Positions 18,592-28,837 are shown, counted from the stretch's first letter. The stretch: DNA of 64,000 bases from CAVQFB01 sp963711675 (GCA_963711675.1 CAVQFB010000011.1:682001-746000), one strand, 5' to 3'. The notes: generated by a model from the letters alone, not told the origin. Program-made: numbers and translations.

Positions 18592-20088
18592 TTATCCGGG
18601 AAGCACCGAATGCAGCGCGGGATAAAGCTGGCGGTAGGTACGATATCCGTCCTGCATGATTGCTGCGTTCTTGGGGTCCGGAGCAATGCGGTGCGCGACT
18701 TTCACAATGGCATCGCAAGCCTCATCCACGGACTTCCAGCCACCGGCGCCGACGCCCGCCAAGATCGCAGCCCCGTAGGCCGCCCCCTCCTCAGCTTCGA
18801 CGACCTCTACTTCGCGGCCGTACACATCCGCCTGAATCTGTCGCCAAAGCGGGGAGCGCGCGCCACCACCGCCCAGCCGGATGCAGGTAACCGGCACCTT
18901 CATCTCCTCAAAGATCGTGAACGTGTCTTTCAGGCTGTAGGCGACTCCTTCCATGATGGCGCGCACGATATGTGTGCGATTGTGAGAAGCCGTGAGTCCG
19001 AGTAATGCTGCGCGCGCGTTCGGGTCGAGATGAGGAGTGCGTTCCCCCATGAGATAGGGCAACCAGAAAAGGCCCGCCGAGCCGGGAGGTGCGGCGCTCG
19101 CTTCCTCTGCCAACACGTCGTAGGGGTCGCGACCATTCTTCGATGGTGCTCCGAAGCGATCGCGAAACCAGCGCAAAGACAGACCTGCTGCCTGCGTGAC
19201 ACCCATGACGTGCCAGCGTCCGGGTACTGCGTGGCAGAATGTGTGCAAGCGTCCACGGGGATCGAGAGCCGGTCGATCGGTCGCGGCAAAAACCACACCC
19301 GAGGTGCCAATCGTCGCGCTCACGACTCCCGGACGAACGATGCCCATACCGACCGCGCCAGCGGCCTGATCGCCCGCTCCGGCAATGACGGGAGTGCCAG
19401 CTTTGACGCCCGTTGCTTCCGCACCGGCCGCTGAAACCCTGCCACAAATCTGAGGGGACTCGAACAAAGTTGGGAGCAGCCTGGCTTCGATGCCCGTCTT
19501 GCTGAGAACTTCCGATGCCCACTTGCGGTGCGCGACATCGAGAAGGAGCGTCCCGGACGCGTCTGCGACATCGATCGCCCGTTCTCCGGTGAGACGAAAG
19601 CGCACGTAGTCTTTCGGCAGCATTACGTGGGAAACGCGCCGCCAGTTTTCGGGCTCGGTCTCACGCACCCAGAGCAGTTTCGTCAGAGTGAAGTTGGTGA
19701 GAGGAGGATTGCAGGTCAGTTGGATCAGTCGCTCGGCGCCGAAGAGTTCGTTGAGTTCCCTGCCCTGTTTTTCGCTGCGCTGGTCACACCAGATGATGGC
19801 ACGGCGAATGACCTGGTCGGAGGAATCGAGCAGAACCGCACCGTGCATCTGGCCGGAGAAGCCAACACAGGCGATCTCATCGCTGCCGACACCGGAAGCC
19901 TGAAGGGCCCTGCGGACCGCGATTCCAGTGGCTCGCCACCAGTCTTGCGGATCTTGCTCCGCCCAGCCCGGCTGTGGGCTTGAGAAAGGAGTGTGCTCTT
20001 CGGAGGCGGCGCCTCTCACCTTCCCGTGCCCGTCGATGATCAGGGCGCGCGTGCCGCCCGTGCCGACATCGATGCCTAAGAAATTGAT
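18592..20088 (-). CDS. xylB: Xylulokinase
   Basis: The FGGY-family kinase has about 498 residues when read from codon 20088. The N-terminal phosphate loop (INFLGIDVGTGGTRALIID), the substrate motif (GFSGQMHGAVLLD), the ATP-site motifs (AGAGDQAAGAVGMG, GTSGVVFAA) and RLGGGGARSPLWRQIQADV are all present. It phosphorylates D-xylulose, following xylose isomerase. The start is odd: after the lacI stop there is GAGAGAGGGGGG, then codon ATC exactly where the conserved protein begins, with no ATG, GTG or TTG in that position. The nearest alternative is CTG at 20106. Either a rare start or a base error replaces ATG. It is probably co-transcribed with lacI, whose stop is 34 bases upstream. Confidence 0.9.
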   Translation of the reverse strand: MNFLGIDVGTGGTRALIIDGHGKVRGAASEEHTPFSSPQPGWAEQDPQDWWRATGIAVRRALQASGVGSDEIACVGFSGQMHGAVLLDSSDQVIRRAIIWCDQRSEKQGRELNELFGAERLIQLTCNPPLTNFTLTKLLWVRETEPENWRRVSHVMLPKDYVRFRLTGERAIDVADASGTLLLDVAHRKWASEVLSKTGIEARLLPTLFESPQICGRVSAAGAEATGVKAGTPVIAGAGDQAAGAVGMGIVRPGVVSATIGTSGVVFAATDRPALDPRGRLHTFCHAVPGRWHVMGVTQAAGLSLRWFRDRFGAPSKNGRDPYDVLAEEASAAPPGSAGLFWLPYLMGERTPHLDPNARAALLGLTASHNRTHIVRAIMEGVAYSLKDTFTIFEEMKVPVTCIRLGGGGARSPLWRQIQADVYGREVEVVEAEEGAAYGAAILAGVGAGGWKSVDEACDAIVKVAHRIAPDPKNAAIMQDGYRTYRQLYPALHSVLPG

Positions 20089-20122
20089 GCAGCCCCCCTC
20101 TCTCAGCCGATCCGGCTGGCAG

Positions 20123-21238
20123 CTATGCGAAGTCCTCTGCCAGATCTCGGGTTTCCTGAAGCTCGTGCACTCGCTCCCGCACCGACTCCTGCGACTGCCG
20201 CTGCAGAAAGAAATCCAGATTTCCCCGCATGACCAGGTGCGGCGCCAGCGCGACCTGATGGGACGAGCTCTCACCTTCTGCCAGGAACTCGTGCAACATC
20301 CGAAACGCCATTCGCCCCTGAGTGCGCGGGCGCTGATAGATCGTCGCGATGACGGCCCCGGAGCGGATTTGCGGCACAAGATCGGGGAAGAGGTCGGTGG
20401 TGATGATGGTCAAACGTTCGAGCAGTTTCGCGTCCCGCGCAGCATTCAACACCGGGATCGAAGCTTCCGTCGTCACGTAGATGCCAGCCAGGTCGGGACA
20501 CTGCTCGAACAGCCGGCGGCACTTTTCGTATGTCTCGGATTCAATATCGTGATCTTCGATCGGCTTCATCAAGCTCATCTGCGGATAAAACGATTGCAGA
20601 GTTGCCTCGAAAGCAGAGTACTTCTCAGCGTGCTCGGTGATTGCCATATCGAAAAGAGTGACCGCTACGGGTCCGTGCCCACGCAAGAACTGGCCCATCA
20701 GATCGGCCGCAATCGATCCGCTGGCGAGGGTGTCGATGGCCACGATCCCGAGCCGACCGCTGTTGGCGGCGTCCGTAGCCACACAAACAACGGGAATGCG
20801 AGCACGGGCTGCCCGGCGGATCCACAACCGCAACTTCTGCGGACGGCTGGGAAATGTGATGATGCCGTCGACCTTGGAATTGATAGCCGCTTCGAAAGCC
20901 TCTTCTTCTCCTTCTCCGAGCTGGGGATAAGTGCGGAATTCGATTTCCACGTTCTCAATAAGGCTGGCGCGAGATTCTTCGCGAATGCCGGCACGCACCT
21001 CGTCCCAGAATGACGTGGTGCCCTTCAGAGTATTTACGGAAATCCGAAGGGTGCGCTTGGAGGACAGGAACCGCGCGGCAAGATTGGGGCGGTAGCCCAG
21101 CGTTCTCGCCATCTGCTGGACTCTAGCCTTGGTCATCGGACTGACGCCGGGATTATCGTGTAGCGCCCGGTGCACGGTGCCTGTGGAAATGCCAAGCGCC
21201 TTGGCGATATCTAAAAGTGTGGTGGGATTCCTGCCCAT
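20123..21238 (-). CDS. LacI-family transcriptional regulator
   Basis: The 371-residue protein starts with a LacI helix-turn-helix (TLLDIAKALGISTGTVHRAL) and hinge (LGYRPNLAARFLSSKRT), followed by a periplasmic-binding-protein-like sensor domain (DGIITFPSRP, GRLGIVAIDTLASG). It is 34 bases upstream of xylB and surrounded by xylan genes. Four copies of a LacI-type palindrome occur in the locus, one in front of this gene, so I infer a xylose- or xylo-oligosaccharide-responsive repressor that also controls itself. The effector cannot be read from sequence. Confidence 0.92.
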   Translation of the reverse strand: MGRNPTTLLDIAKALGISTGTVHRALHDNPGVSPMTKARVQQMARTLGYRPNLAARFLSSKRTLRISVNTLKGTTSFWDEVRAGIREESRASLIENVEIEFRTYPQLGEGEEEAFEAAINSKVDGIITFPSRPQKLRLWIRRAARARIPVVCVATDAANSGRLGIVAIDTLASGSIAADLMGQFLRGHGPVAVTLFDMAITEHAEKYSAFEATLQSFYPQMSLMKPIEDHDIESETYEKCRRLFEQCPDLAGIYVTTEASIPVLNAARDAKLLERLTIITTDLFPDLVPQIRSGAVIATIYQRPRTQGRMAFRMLHEFLAEGESSSHQVALAPHLVMRGNLDFFLQRQSQESVRERVHELQETRDLAEDFA

Positions 21239-21302
21239 TCTGTTGCCCGACTTCCCGGCTATGCCGAGTTTGACATGGCCTCCGAGTAGCTCAATTTGGG
21301 CA

Positions 21303-21318
21303 TTGTAAACGTTAACGG
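21303..21318 (-). promoter_or_regulatory. LacI-type operator before the lacI-xylB pair
   Basis: TTGTAAACGTTAACGG matches the 16-base consensus at 13 positions and lies 65 bases upstream of the lacI start. Read on the minus strand it contains a TACAAT hexamer that could be the -10 element, although no good -35 is visible. It suggests autoregulation. Confidence 0.6.
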
Positions 21319-21438
21319 ACTTTGGTGGGTTTGTGCAACGGAATAAACAATGCCGGGCTGAACAATCCGATTTGGGAACTGCATGACATTGAGAGTCCTG
21401 AGCTTAACCGGGTTTCATGACAATTTGACGCGGGCTCG

Positions 21439-21930
21439 ATGATGCAAGGGGCCAGCCCGGCCATGTTTGCCCGGGGATCCCGCAGAGAGGGGAGGGCAGA
21501 GGCGAAAAGCAGGTGTCGTCCGTTAGGCTATGTCAACGAGTGCGGTTTTTGCACCAAGGCTCACGTCGCCGTAGCGGCGGAGCTGTTGGGCAGCGAGGAT
21601 CTGGTGTGGAGCGCGCTACGCAACCTGGAATCTTCCCCTCTGAAAGACGGGGAGAAAGCCCTGCTCAGGTTCGCGGGCAAGATGGCCAGGGATCTTCCGT
21701 CCATGAGCGAAGCCGACGTCAAGGAACTTCAGGCGGTGGGCCGGGGCGACGACGCGATCTTCTATACCATCACTGCGTGTGCCTTGTTCAACTTTTACAA
21801 CCGATGGATCACGGCTTCCGGCGTTCACCCGGTTTCCGATGAAGGCCATCGACTCCACGGAAAAGTTCTGGCCGACAAAGGGTATGACCCCAAGCTCAGG
21901 GAGGAACATCTTGGGAGCCTCAGGAGCTGA
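21439..21930 (+). CDS. AhpD/carboxymuconolactone-decarboxylase-like protein, N-terminus unclear
   Basis: From about residue 35 the sequence is a recognisable AhpD-like fold: YVNECGFCTKAHVAVAAELLG carries the CXXC-x3-H redox motif, followed by FYTITACALFNFYNRW. Proteins of this family act as peroxidases or disulfide reductants. The first 33 residues (MMQGASPAMFARG...) do not look like the usual N-terminus, and part of the conserved start seems to be in another frame, so a frameshift or truncation near 21480-21530 is likely. It has no evident link with xylan use. The stretch 21931-22072 after it holds no feature I can support. Confidence 0.55.
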   Translation: MMQGASPAMFARGSRREGRAEAKSRCRPLGYVNECGFCTKAHVAVAAELLGSEDLVWSALRNLESSPLKDGEKALLRFAGKMARDLPSMSEADVKELQAVGRGDDAIFYTITACALFNFYNRWITASGVHPVSDEGHRLHGKVLADKGYDPKLREEHLGSLRS

Positions 21931-22072
21931 ATCACTTGGTTACGTGCGTGATCAGCCTCCCGTGATTACGGTGGAACTCCTCCGCAGAAATAAGGCGCAT
22001 CGTTACAGTTAGTAAGTCGATCTTAGTCGACAACCTGATCCATTGCGATGCACCTAAGAACATCTTTCTTAC

Positions 22073-25048
22073 TTATTCCTGGGACGGCGGTTGCCTACTC
22101 ACATGATGATAGCTCTCGGGTGGGCCGAGATAACTTGGTCTCAGGCCGCCCAGGTCGAGAACCAGTTTTTGCAGCACGATGCCCGGATCGACCATCCAGA
22201 CTTTCAGCGTGTGGTACCCCGGTTCCGTCAGAGTGAAGGTCGACTTGACCTTGCGGACACTATCTTCCACGGACTTCTCCCAGTCTGCGAGTGAATTGTG
22301 CGCCAGCGCATCTACGATCTGCGGTGCTTGGTCGTCGAAGGAGAGCGCGTACCGCAGGCCACGGCCGGGAACAAAATTCAGTGTAGGGGCCAGGATCGCC
22401 TCAACTTCAACTTTCCCCGGCTGGAAGAGATACACCTGATATTCGAGGCACGGAGAGTTCCGCGGCGGCGACGCACTTGGTGCGGTAACCGGGAATATCG
22501 TCATCGAGGACAAGGTTCGACCATAGTCCGCGATCTTCTCCCACCGGACCTGACTCGCGTCTACTTTCCTCGTGTAGTGCTCGGCTTCGATCGAGACGTA
22601 ACCGTTGCCTTCCACAAAACCCTTGAGGGTCGCAGGCGCCGGGGTTGCGGGATTAGATGCTTCCACTTTGACCGCTACCTCGGCGCCGGCACCGGCAATC
22701 TTGATCCATCCCCGGTTTTTGCCGTGCGGTGCTTTGCTCCAATCCACGCTGACCCACAGACGCTCTTCCTTCTCAACTGTTCCGCGAGTTTCGCTCAACA
22801 CAATCCACGGAGAGCTTGGTGAAGCTGAGAATTGAAATGGCGTCTGCCCGCGGTTGAAGACATCGACATACCGGCGCTGCTGGTTGAACACGTCCAACTC
22901 GGGAAGGACGGGTTCTACTGTGGCGTTGGGCCAGGCAGCAGCAGAGCCGTCGGTCGCCACACCCAGGGCCGCGGGAACGGGGACTGTGAGTTCGCTCACT
23001 CTGGGCATCACATTCGCTGGTGGGTCCCTCCATGACGTGTAGCCGATGTGGGTCTGGTCCATCATGTGGCCCCATTTTCCCTGCGCGAGAGCGTGGTTGT
23101 AGTAGCTGGATAAATCCGCGTCTGCCTGAAACAATGCCCGCGCTTGTGCGGCTAGATCATTCGTACTGGCGCGGCCCTGACTGGCATACAGCCGGTTTCT
23201 GCCAACCGTGATGTAGAGCTCGGCAACCTGGGCGGAGGCCTTCGCTGGATAGAGAACGAGTTCGAAGAAGGCGTCGCGCTCACCTTCCGGCAAGTCGCGA
23301 TAAATACGCTCCGCTTCGTTTGTAAGTGCCTTCCACTCGTCCATGATGCGGTCAGCTTCCTCATAGTCGACGAGACTGAATGTGTTCGGATCCAGAAGTT
23401 CCGGCTTCCGCCTGCCGTTGTACTTGGTGTATCTGGCAATGATGTCCGCGATTTCGGCGGCGTGCTTCGATCCAAATTCACGTTCCGCCCACAGCCGGGC
23501 GAATTCGGAGATTCTTTCCTTGGGCCAGCGCTTCGGGTCGCGCGCCAGGTCGAGAAAGAACTCGATGGGGAACTCCATCGGCTTGAGGTCGCCGACATTC
23601 ACGATCCAGATCTGGTTCGCGCCGTACTGATGGGCCAGATTCATTTGCTCCCAGACCTTGGTGATGGGGACGGTGTTGAGCCATTTGTAGGAGCGCGGAT
23701 CGCCCACATAGTCGAAGTGGTAGTAGATGCCCGACCCACCTTTGCGCCTTTGTTCGTCCGACGTGGGGAGTCTTCGGATGTTTCCCCAGTTGTCGTCGCA
23801 CCACAACAAGGTCACATCGTCAGGAACGCGCATACCCTTTTCGTAATACTCCTGCACCTCCTTATAGAGAGCCCAGTCCTGGGGGACGCGGGAAGGATCT
23901 GTGTTCAATGCTTCACCAATGATCTTGCGTTGGTCCGACACAATCTTTTCCAGCAACACGGTGTTGGCTGCGCATTGGCGCCCGGCACCATCGGTTCATC
24001 GCCATTTCCTCGCATGCCGATAGTGATGATGCTCTCGTAGTGATTGTTGCGCTCAATGCCTTCTTTCCAAAATTCGCGGAGCTCCTGGCTGTTCGTGGAG
24101 TAGTCCCATGGTCCCCTGCCGTGGCGTTGCCACTCTTTCCAGGCTCGCATCATCGGCTCGTGATGCGATGTTCCCATGACAATGCCATACTCATCGGCAA
24201 GCTTCGGATTCAGCGGGATCGTCTTCATCAAAAGCGTTGTCCCACATCGCCGGCCACAAGTAGTTTCCTTTCAGCCGCAGCAGGAGTTCAAAGACCTTCT
24301 CGTAAAACAGATGGTTATAGTTTCCGAATTTCTCGTGTACCCAGCCGGTGAGCGCCGGTGCTTCGTCGTTCAGAAAGATGCCGCGGTACTTGACGGCGGG
24401 CGGCCCTTCCACATACCTGCCAGCCTTTACGAAGAGGGCGTCCTTGTGCGCAACGGGGACGTCAGCCCACCAATACCACGGCGAGACTCCCATCTGTTCG
24501 GAAAGGTCATAGATTCCGTAGATAGTCCCCCGTTTGTCGCTTCCGGCGATGACTAGTCCGTTGGCCACTCCAGGCAACGGCTTCGGCACAACTTGAATTA
24601 GAAACGATTCCCACTTGCCTTCGATGGCGGTCGCGTCAATTTTGTGTTCCTTTACAAGGCGGTCAATCATTGCGCTTTTGCCTACCGTTCCCACGATGAT
24701 GGTGGCGGCGCAGAGGTCAGCCTCTAATTTCGTGCTTGGCGGTGTCCGGCCCGTGACACGTCCGATGTCGGCTTGTAGGTTATGGGCAGCACGAACGACT
24801 CCAGCGTGATCGTTGGGATCCACGTAGATAGCAGCGAGGACTTTGTCTTGCACGATCACGAAACTGCCGGGAGTGGGAACGGTTTGCACGTACCGCGGCT
24901 GCCCGAGGGCTAGCCCCTCGCAGGTGAGATAGAGCAGACATGCCACCACCTGCAATGAAGCCATAACCGCGTTCTGAAAACGTATGCGCGCTCCGGCATT
25001 CGACTTATGAACTTCATCAGGATGACGAGATCGTCTTGTCGCACTCAT
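22073..25048 (-). CDS. GH115 alpha-glucuronidase, two compensating frameshifts
   Basis: Read from 25048, the protein has about 990 residues with a hydrophobic signal segment at about residues 28-48 (MASLQVVACLLYLTCEGLALG). GH115 hallmarks follow: FVIVQDKVLAAIYVD, GSDKRGTIYGIYDLSEQMGVSPWYWWADVP, WPAMWDNAF, GTSHHEPMMRAWKEW, TLLWCDDNWGNIRRLP and a beta-sandwich C-terminus. It removes 4-O-methyl-glucuronic acid side chains from glucuronoxylan. One extra C at about 24218 shifts the frame and one lost base at about 23965 restores it, so the region between reads in another frame. The start is chosen for the GGGGAC ahead of it. No LacI-type operator is seen in front. Confidence 0.88.
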
Positions 25049-25413
25049 GGTTATGTCCCCGTCTCCGGGCGATGAAGAGAGCGACCCGCTAAGGTGAGGA
25101 ATACTTTCAACCATACTCCGGTGCTCGAAGTCGACAGGGGGTGCCATGGTTTGAATAGGAGATTTTATCCGGCTGCGCCCTGCGATGATACGCCGGAACG
25201 GCCAGGCTTAGTACGGACCGGGATACGCGCCACCGAGGCAGGAGGAAAGTTGCGTTTCGGAATGTGTTGGACGCTGATCCATCCAGCCAGTGCTTTCGTT
25301 CGACGGATGTGGCTCCGCGCAATTGCTCGGCGAACTCGAAGAAGTGGCAGGACCGATTTTTGGCACCGGCAAGGTGTCGATCTATTATGGATGCATGGGC
25401 TCAAGGGAATGCC
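25049..25413. other. Intergenic region without recognisable feature
   Basis: This 365-base stretch separates the divergent GH115 gene and the hydrolase remnant. It should hold at least the GH115 promoter, but I find no convincing hexamers, inverted repeat or coding frame in it. Confidence 0.4.
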
Positions 25414-26232
25414 ATGACTTTCAATAAACGGTTGCTGGCTACGGTCCTCTCCTTCCTCGCATTTACCTGGTCACTTGGGGTGTACGCAAACCCTGCTGCA
25501 GAATCAGGGAATCGCCGGGTAAGGGTATCCCCAAGACCTGGACGATCAGATACGGCATGGTGGGCGGGTTAGCTGGGCGCAACGAGCATCTGGTTCTGCA
25601 GCAGGACGGCGAAGTCGAAGTGTCAGCTGGCGCGCGCTCTGAAGGAACTTACACCCGCGCAACTGGCCGAACTGGCGGATTTGAAATGGACTCCTCCGCA
25701 GGGAGTGGTTTTTCAAGTCAACAAGATCATGCTGGTAGGAGCTCCCGACATTGGAACGCCGCTGGCGGACCCGAATGATCTGCCGAAAGCCGTGAGCCGC
25801 TTGGCTTCGATTCTCACCTCATTTAGCCAGGTAGTGGCCGAGATCGGGTTGGGGGCGTTGCTCACGATTTTCGGGGGAATTGTCGAAGGTGGAATTGGAG
25901 CGCTACCGGGGCTGGAGGATATGGATCCGGGAAGTCCATTTCTCGCGGAGTTGAACGTGCCTCCCTTGAGCCCGGCTTTCTATTCTGCTGTAGAAGCCGA
26001 CTACCAGCCGACGGGCGGGCTGGCAACCGCGATTGAGAACAATGGAGTGGATGCACTATTCCTGGGTGATGTTAATGATTTGATCGTTCCGACGTTGGGC
26101 GTTTCCGAGGTGAAAGGCCAGCCCCTGCCTCCGGCGCAAGTGGATGAGTACGGACAAGCTACCGGTGTCTACCATCTGAACTACTTCTACCAGGGCGGGA
26201 CTTGGGACCGAATTCTGCAATTCTTGCCGTAA
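25414..26232 (+). pseudogene. Remnant of a secreted alpha/beta-hydrolase-like protein
   Basis: An ATG at 25414 starts a clear signal peptide (MTFNKRLLATVLSFLAFTW), but that frame ends at 25572. A second frame, open from about 25572 to 26232, gives about 220 residues (LARALKELTPAQLAELADLKWTPPQGV, then MLVGAPDIGTPLADPNDLP), resembling the middle and C-terminus of lipase/esterase-like proteins where a VGAPxxGTP segment follows the nucleophile. The nucleophile elbow itself is not visible. The two parts cannot be joined by one simple indel, so I call it a decayed or rearranged gene. The hydrolase resemblance is tentative. Confidence 0.45.
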
Positions 26233-26250
26233 TGGGCGGCCGGTAACACC

Positions 26251-26616
26251 GTGGGCGCGATGTTCTTAGTGCGCGACATCTCGGGTTTCTACCTGAGCAT
26301 GCGGCACACGCGAAACATCCTCGTGATGCTGACTGTCGCGGCCTTAACGCTCGGCATGTTGATGGTGCTGATGCTGCTCACCCGCCTGGTGTTTCGCCGT
26401 CTTGAACACATCATCAAGGTCGCTACCCGCGTCGTGGGTGGTGACTACCAAACGGAGATCCGGGTCACCTCGGAGGATGAGGTCGGCCAATTCGAACTGT
26501 TATTCGAAGAGTTCAGGCAGGTCTTCGTTGACACGCTGGGACAGATCTCCGCGCTGCAAGAAAAAGAAAAAGTGGACGCTCAACTCAAAGGTGTCGGAAA
26601 AACTGCCGCCCATTGA
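26251..26616 (+). pseudogene. HAMP-domain receptor fragment
   Basis: From a GTG at 26251, 121 residues contain the end of an extracellular sensor domain (GAMFLVRDISGFYLSMRHTRN), one transmembrane helix (ILVMLTVAALTLGMLMVLMLL), a HAMP domain (VFRRLEHIIKVATRVVGGDYQTEIRVTSEDEVGQFELLFEEF) and then a short charged coil. The ligand-binding N-terminus and any kinase, cyclase or chemotaxis output are missing. It looks like the middle of a larger sensor protein left after deletion. It is 18 bases from the hydrolase remnant, which supports a decayed patch. Confidence 0.55.
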
Positions 26617-26622
26617 GTTTTC

Positions 26623-26654
26623 CTGTCAGGCCGCTCGGAAGCGCGGCCTGACAG
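26623..26654. repeat. Perfect 12-bp hairpin
   Basis: CTGTCAGGCCGC and its exact complement GCGGCCTGACAG flank an eight-base loop. No T-run follows on either strand, so it is not a standard terminator, although it sits seven bases after the stop of the HAMP fragment. The remainder of the gap to 26980 (26655-26980) holds no other feature I can support except the ribosome site of the next gene. Confidence 0.6.
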
Positions 26655-26980
26655 CCTCAAACCAGACAGGTAGTCACAACTCAATTTCTGCGCCTGCAGC
26701 ATGATGGTGTTCTGAAATGGGACCTCGACCGGCAGCGTCATTTGCTGGAATAATCCTCACAAGTAAGAGACAATATGCGGTTCGTGTTTGCTGCAGATGG
26801 CGCTAGCCAAGGCAACAAACCTCACGGGCCAGACCAGCCTAGATTCGCGACTGCCGGTCTTACCCTTGTGCGCATTGGCCGCAGCCTCAGGTTCGCCTGC
26901 AGGTAAGACTTTCGTACGGTCAATCAAGCTCGGCAAGCGAAAATCCCAAATCGCAGTGGATGTTCGAGGAGATGTTTAGC

Positions 26981-28813
26981 ATGGCCGGTTCCACGATAGA
27001 GGTTGAGTCAGCCGCCTACAACCATAGGCATCCCAAGCTGGAGCACTGGGTTGAAGAAATAGCCCGCATGTGCAAGCCCGAGCGGGTTCACTGGTGCGAT
27101 GGCTCGCCGGAGGAGTATCAGGCGATGCTGCGGCTCATGGTGCTTTCCGGAACGGCCATCCCCCTCGATTCGACGAAGCGTCCGAATAGTGTTCTAGTCC
27201 GGTCAGACCCAGGCGACGTGGCCCGGGTGGAAGACCGAACCTTTATTTGCTCTACAAATAAGGATGATGCGGGGCCAACGAATAACTGGGAAGACCCTGC
27301 GAAAACGAAACAGAAGCTCACGGAACTCTACGCCGGCTCAATGGCAGGCCGGACCATGTACGTGATTCCGTACAGCATGGGGGCGATCGGCTCTCCCATT
27401 GCCAAGATTGGGGTGGAAATCAGCGATTCGCCATACGTGGTAGCCAACATGCACCTGATGACGCGGCTTGGCCCGCACGTCCTCGAAGTCCTTGGGGAGA
27501 AGGGCGAATTCGTCCGTGGGCTGCATTCCATCGGCGCGCCGCTTGCCCCGAACGAGCAGGATTCCCCTTGGCCATGCAATGCGGGACAAAAGTACATTTG
27601 CCATTTTCCGGAGACGCGCGAGATCTGGTCATACGGCTCCGGGTACGGCGGGAATGCGCTGCTGGGCAAGAAGTGCCACGCCTTGCGCATAGCGTCGGTG
27701 CAGGCGCGCGACGAAGGCTGGATGGCGGAGCACATGCTGATTCTGAAGCTGATCAGTCCATCGGGTCAGGTGAAGTATATGACCGGGGCTTTCCCTTCCG
27801 CCTGCGGCAAAACCAACCTGTCGATGCTGATCCCCACCATTCCCGGTTGGAGAGTGGAGACTATCGGAGATGACATCGCCTGGATGAGATTCGGTGCGGA
27901 TGGCCGGCTTTACGCCATCAATCCGGAGTATGGCTTCTTCGGCGTGGCGCCAGGCACGAGCATGAAGTCGAATGCCAACGCGATGCTCAGCGTCGCCAGA
28001 AACGCTATCTTCACCAATTGCGCCGTGACGCTCGATGGCGATGTTTGGTGGGAGGGAATGAGTAGCCAGAAACCTGGCGAGTTGGTGGACTGGCTGCGGC
28101 GGCCGTGGACCCCAGAGTCAGGCCGGAAAGCAGCGCATCCCAATGCGCGGTTTACGGTTCCCGCGAAGCAGTGCCCGGTGATGGCTCCCGAGTGGGAGGA
28201 TCCCAAGGGCGTGCCCATCGACGCGATCCTGTTCGGCGGAAGGCGCGCCGGAATCGTTCCGCTGGTCACAGAAGCCTTTAATTGGCAGCATGGCACTTTC
28301 CTCGGAGCGACCGCCAGCAGCGAGACTACCGCAGCCATAACCGGCAAGGTGGGCCAACTGCGCCGGGACCCGATGGCGATGCTTCCTTTCTGCGGTTATC
28401 ACATGGGCAATTACTTTGAGCATTGGCTGAAGATTGGCGCGCGCTCAAGCGAAGCGGAGCTGCCGAAGATTTTCTATGTCAACTGGTTTCGCCAGGACCA
28501 GAATGGCAAGTTCCTGTGGCCGGGGTATGGCGAAAATAGCCGCGTCTTGAAATGGATCTTTGAACGATGCGACGGCAAGGTCCATGCGAAGGACACGCCA
28601 ATTGGGCGGATTCCCGAGGTGCCCGATCTCGACACTCACGGATTGGAAATGCCAGCCGCTAATCTGGACCAACTGCTCAGCGTGGACGTCGAGGGCTGGC
28701 TGGCGGAGGTCCCGCTGATCAAAGAGCACTTCGCCAAGTTCGGTGACCGTCTGCCGGAGGGACTGAGTTCGGAAGTAAAAGCTCTGGAGCAACGGCTGAG
28801 AGCGGCGAAATAG
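26981..28813 (+). CDS. pckG: Phosphoenolpyruvate carboxykinase (GTP)
   Basis: The 610-residue protein matches the GTP-dependent class: P-loop GAFPSACGKTNLSML, the second metal/nucleotide loop GDDIAWMRFG, NPEYGFFGVAPGTS and FGGRRAGIVPLV. It converts oxaloacetate and GTP to PEP, CO2 and GDP in gluconeogenesis. I choose the ATG at 26981 (MAGSTIEVESAAY) because GAGGAG lies nine bases upstream; ATGs at 26960 and 26972 have no usable site. It stands alone between decayed genes and an MFS gene and ends in a clear terminator. It fits growth on C2 compounds such as oxalate, which need gluconeogenesis. Confidence 0.96.
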   Translation: MAGSTIEVESAAYNHRHPKLEHWVEEIARMCKPERVHWCDGSPEEYQAMLRLMVLSGTAIPLDSTKRPNSVLVRSDPGDVARVEDRTFICSTNKDDAGPTNNWEDPAKTKQKLTELYAGSMAGRTMYVIPYSMGAIGSPIAKIGVEISDSPYVVANMHLMTRLGPHVLEVLGEKGEFVRGLHSIGAPLAPNEQDSPWPCNAGQKYICHFPETREIWSYGSGYGGNALLGKKCHALRIASVQARDEGWMAEHMLILKLISPSGQVKYMTGAFPSACGKTNLSMLIPTIPGWRVETIGDDIAWMRFGADGRLYAINPEYGFFGVAPGTSMKSNANAMLSVARNAIFTNCAVTLDGDVWWEGMSSQKPGELVDWLRRPWTPESGRKAAHPNARFTVPAKQCPVMAPEWEDPKGVPIDAILFGGRRAGIVPLVTEAFNWQHGTFLGATASSETTAAITGKVGQLRRDPMAMLPFCGYHMGNYFEHWLKIGARSSEAELPKIFYVNWFRQDQNGKFLWPGYGENSRVLKWIFERCDGKVHAKDTPIGRIPEVPDLDTHGLEMPAANLDQLLSVDVEGWLAEVPLIKEHFAKFGDRLPEGLSSEVKALEQRLRAAK

Positions 28814-28837
28814 CAGCCCTCAATTTTCCTTTTCCCG

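Noticed and set aside
19928..21013. A 361-codon frame antisense to xylB and lacI
   Set aside because: It crosses two firmly identified genes on the other strand and encodes no recognisable protein.
8090..22040. A repeated CGACAACCTGATC segment near 8098 and 22028
   Set aside because: Thirteen shared bases at two distant non-coding places are not enough to call a repeat or attachment site.
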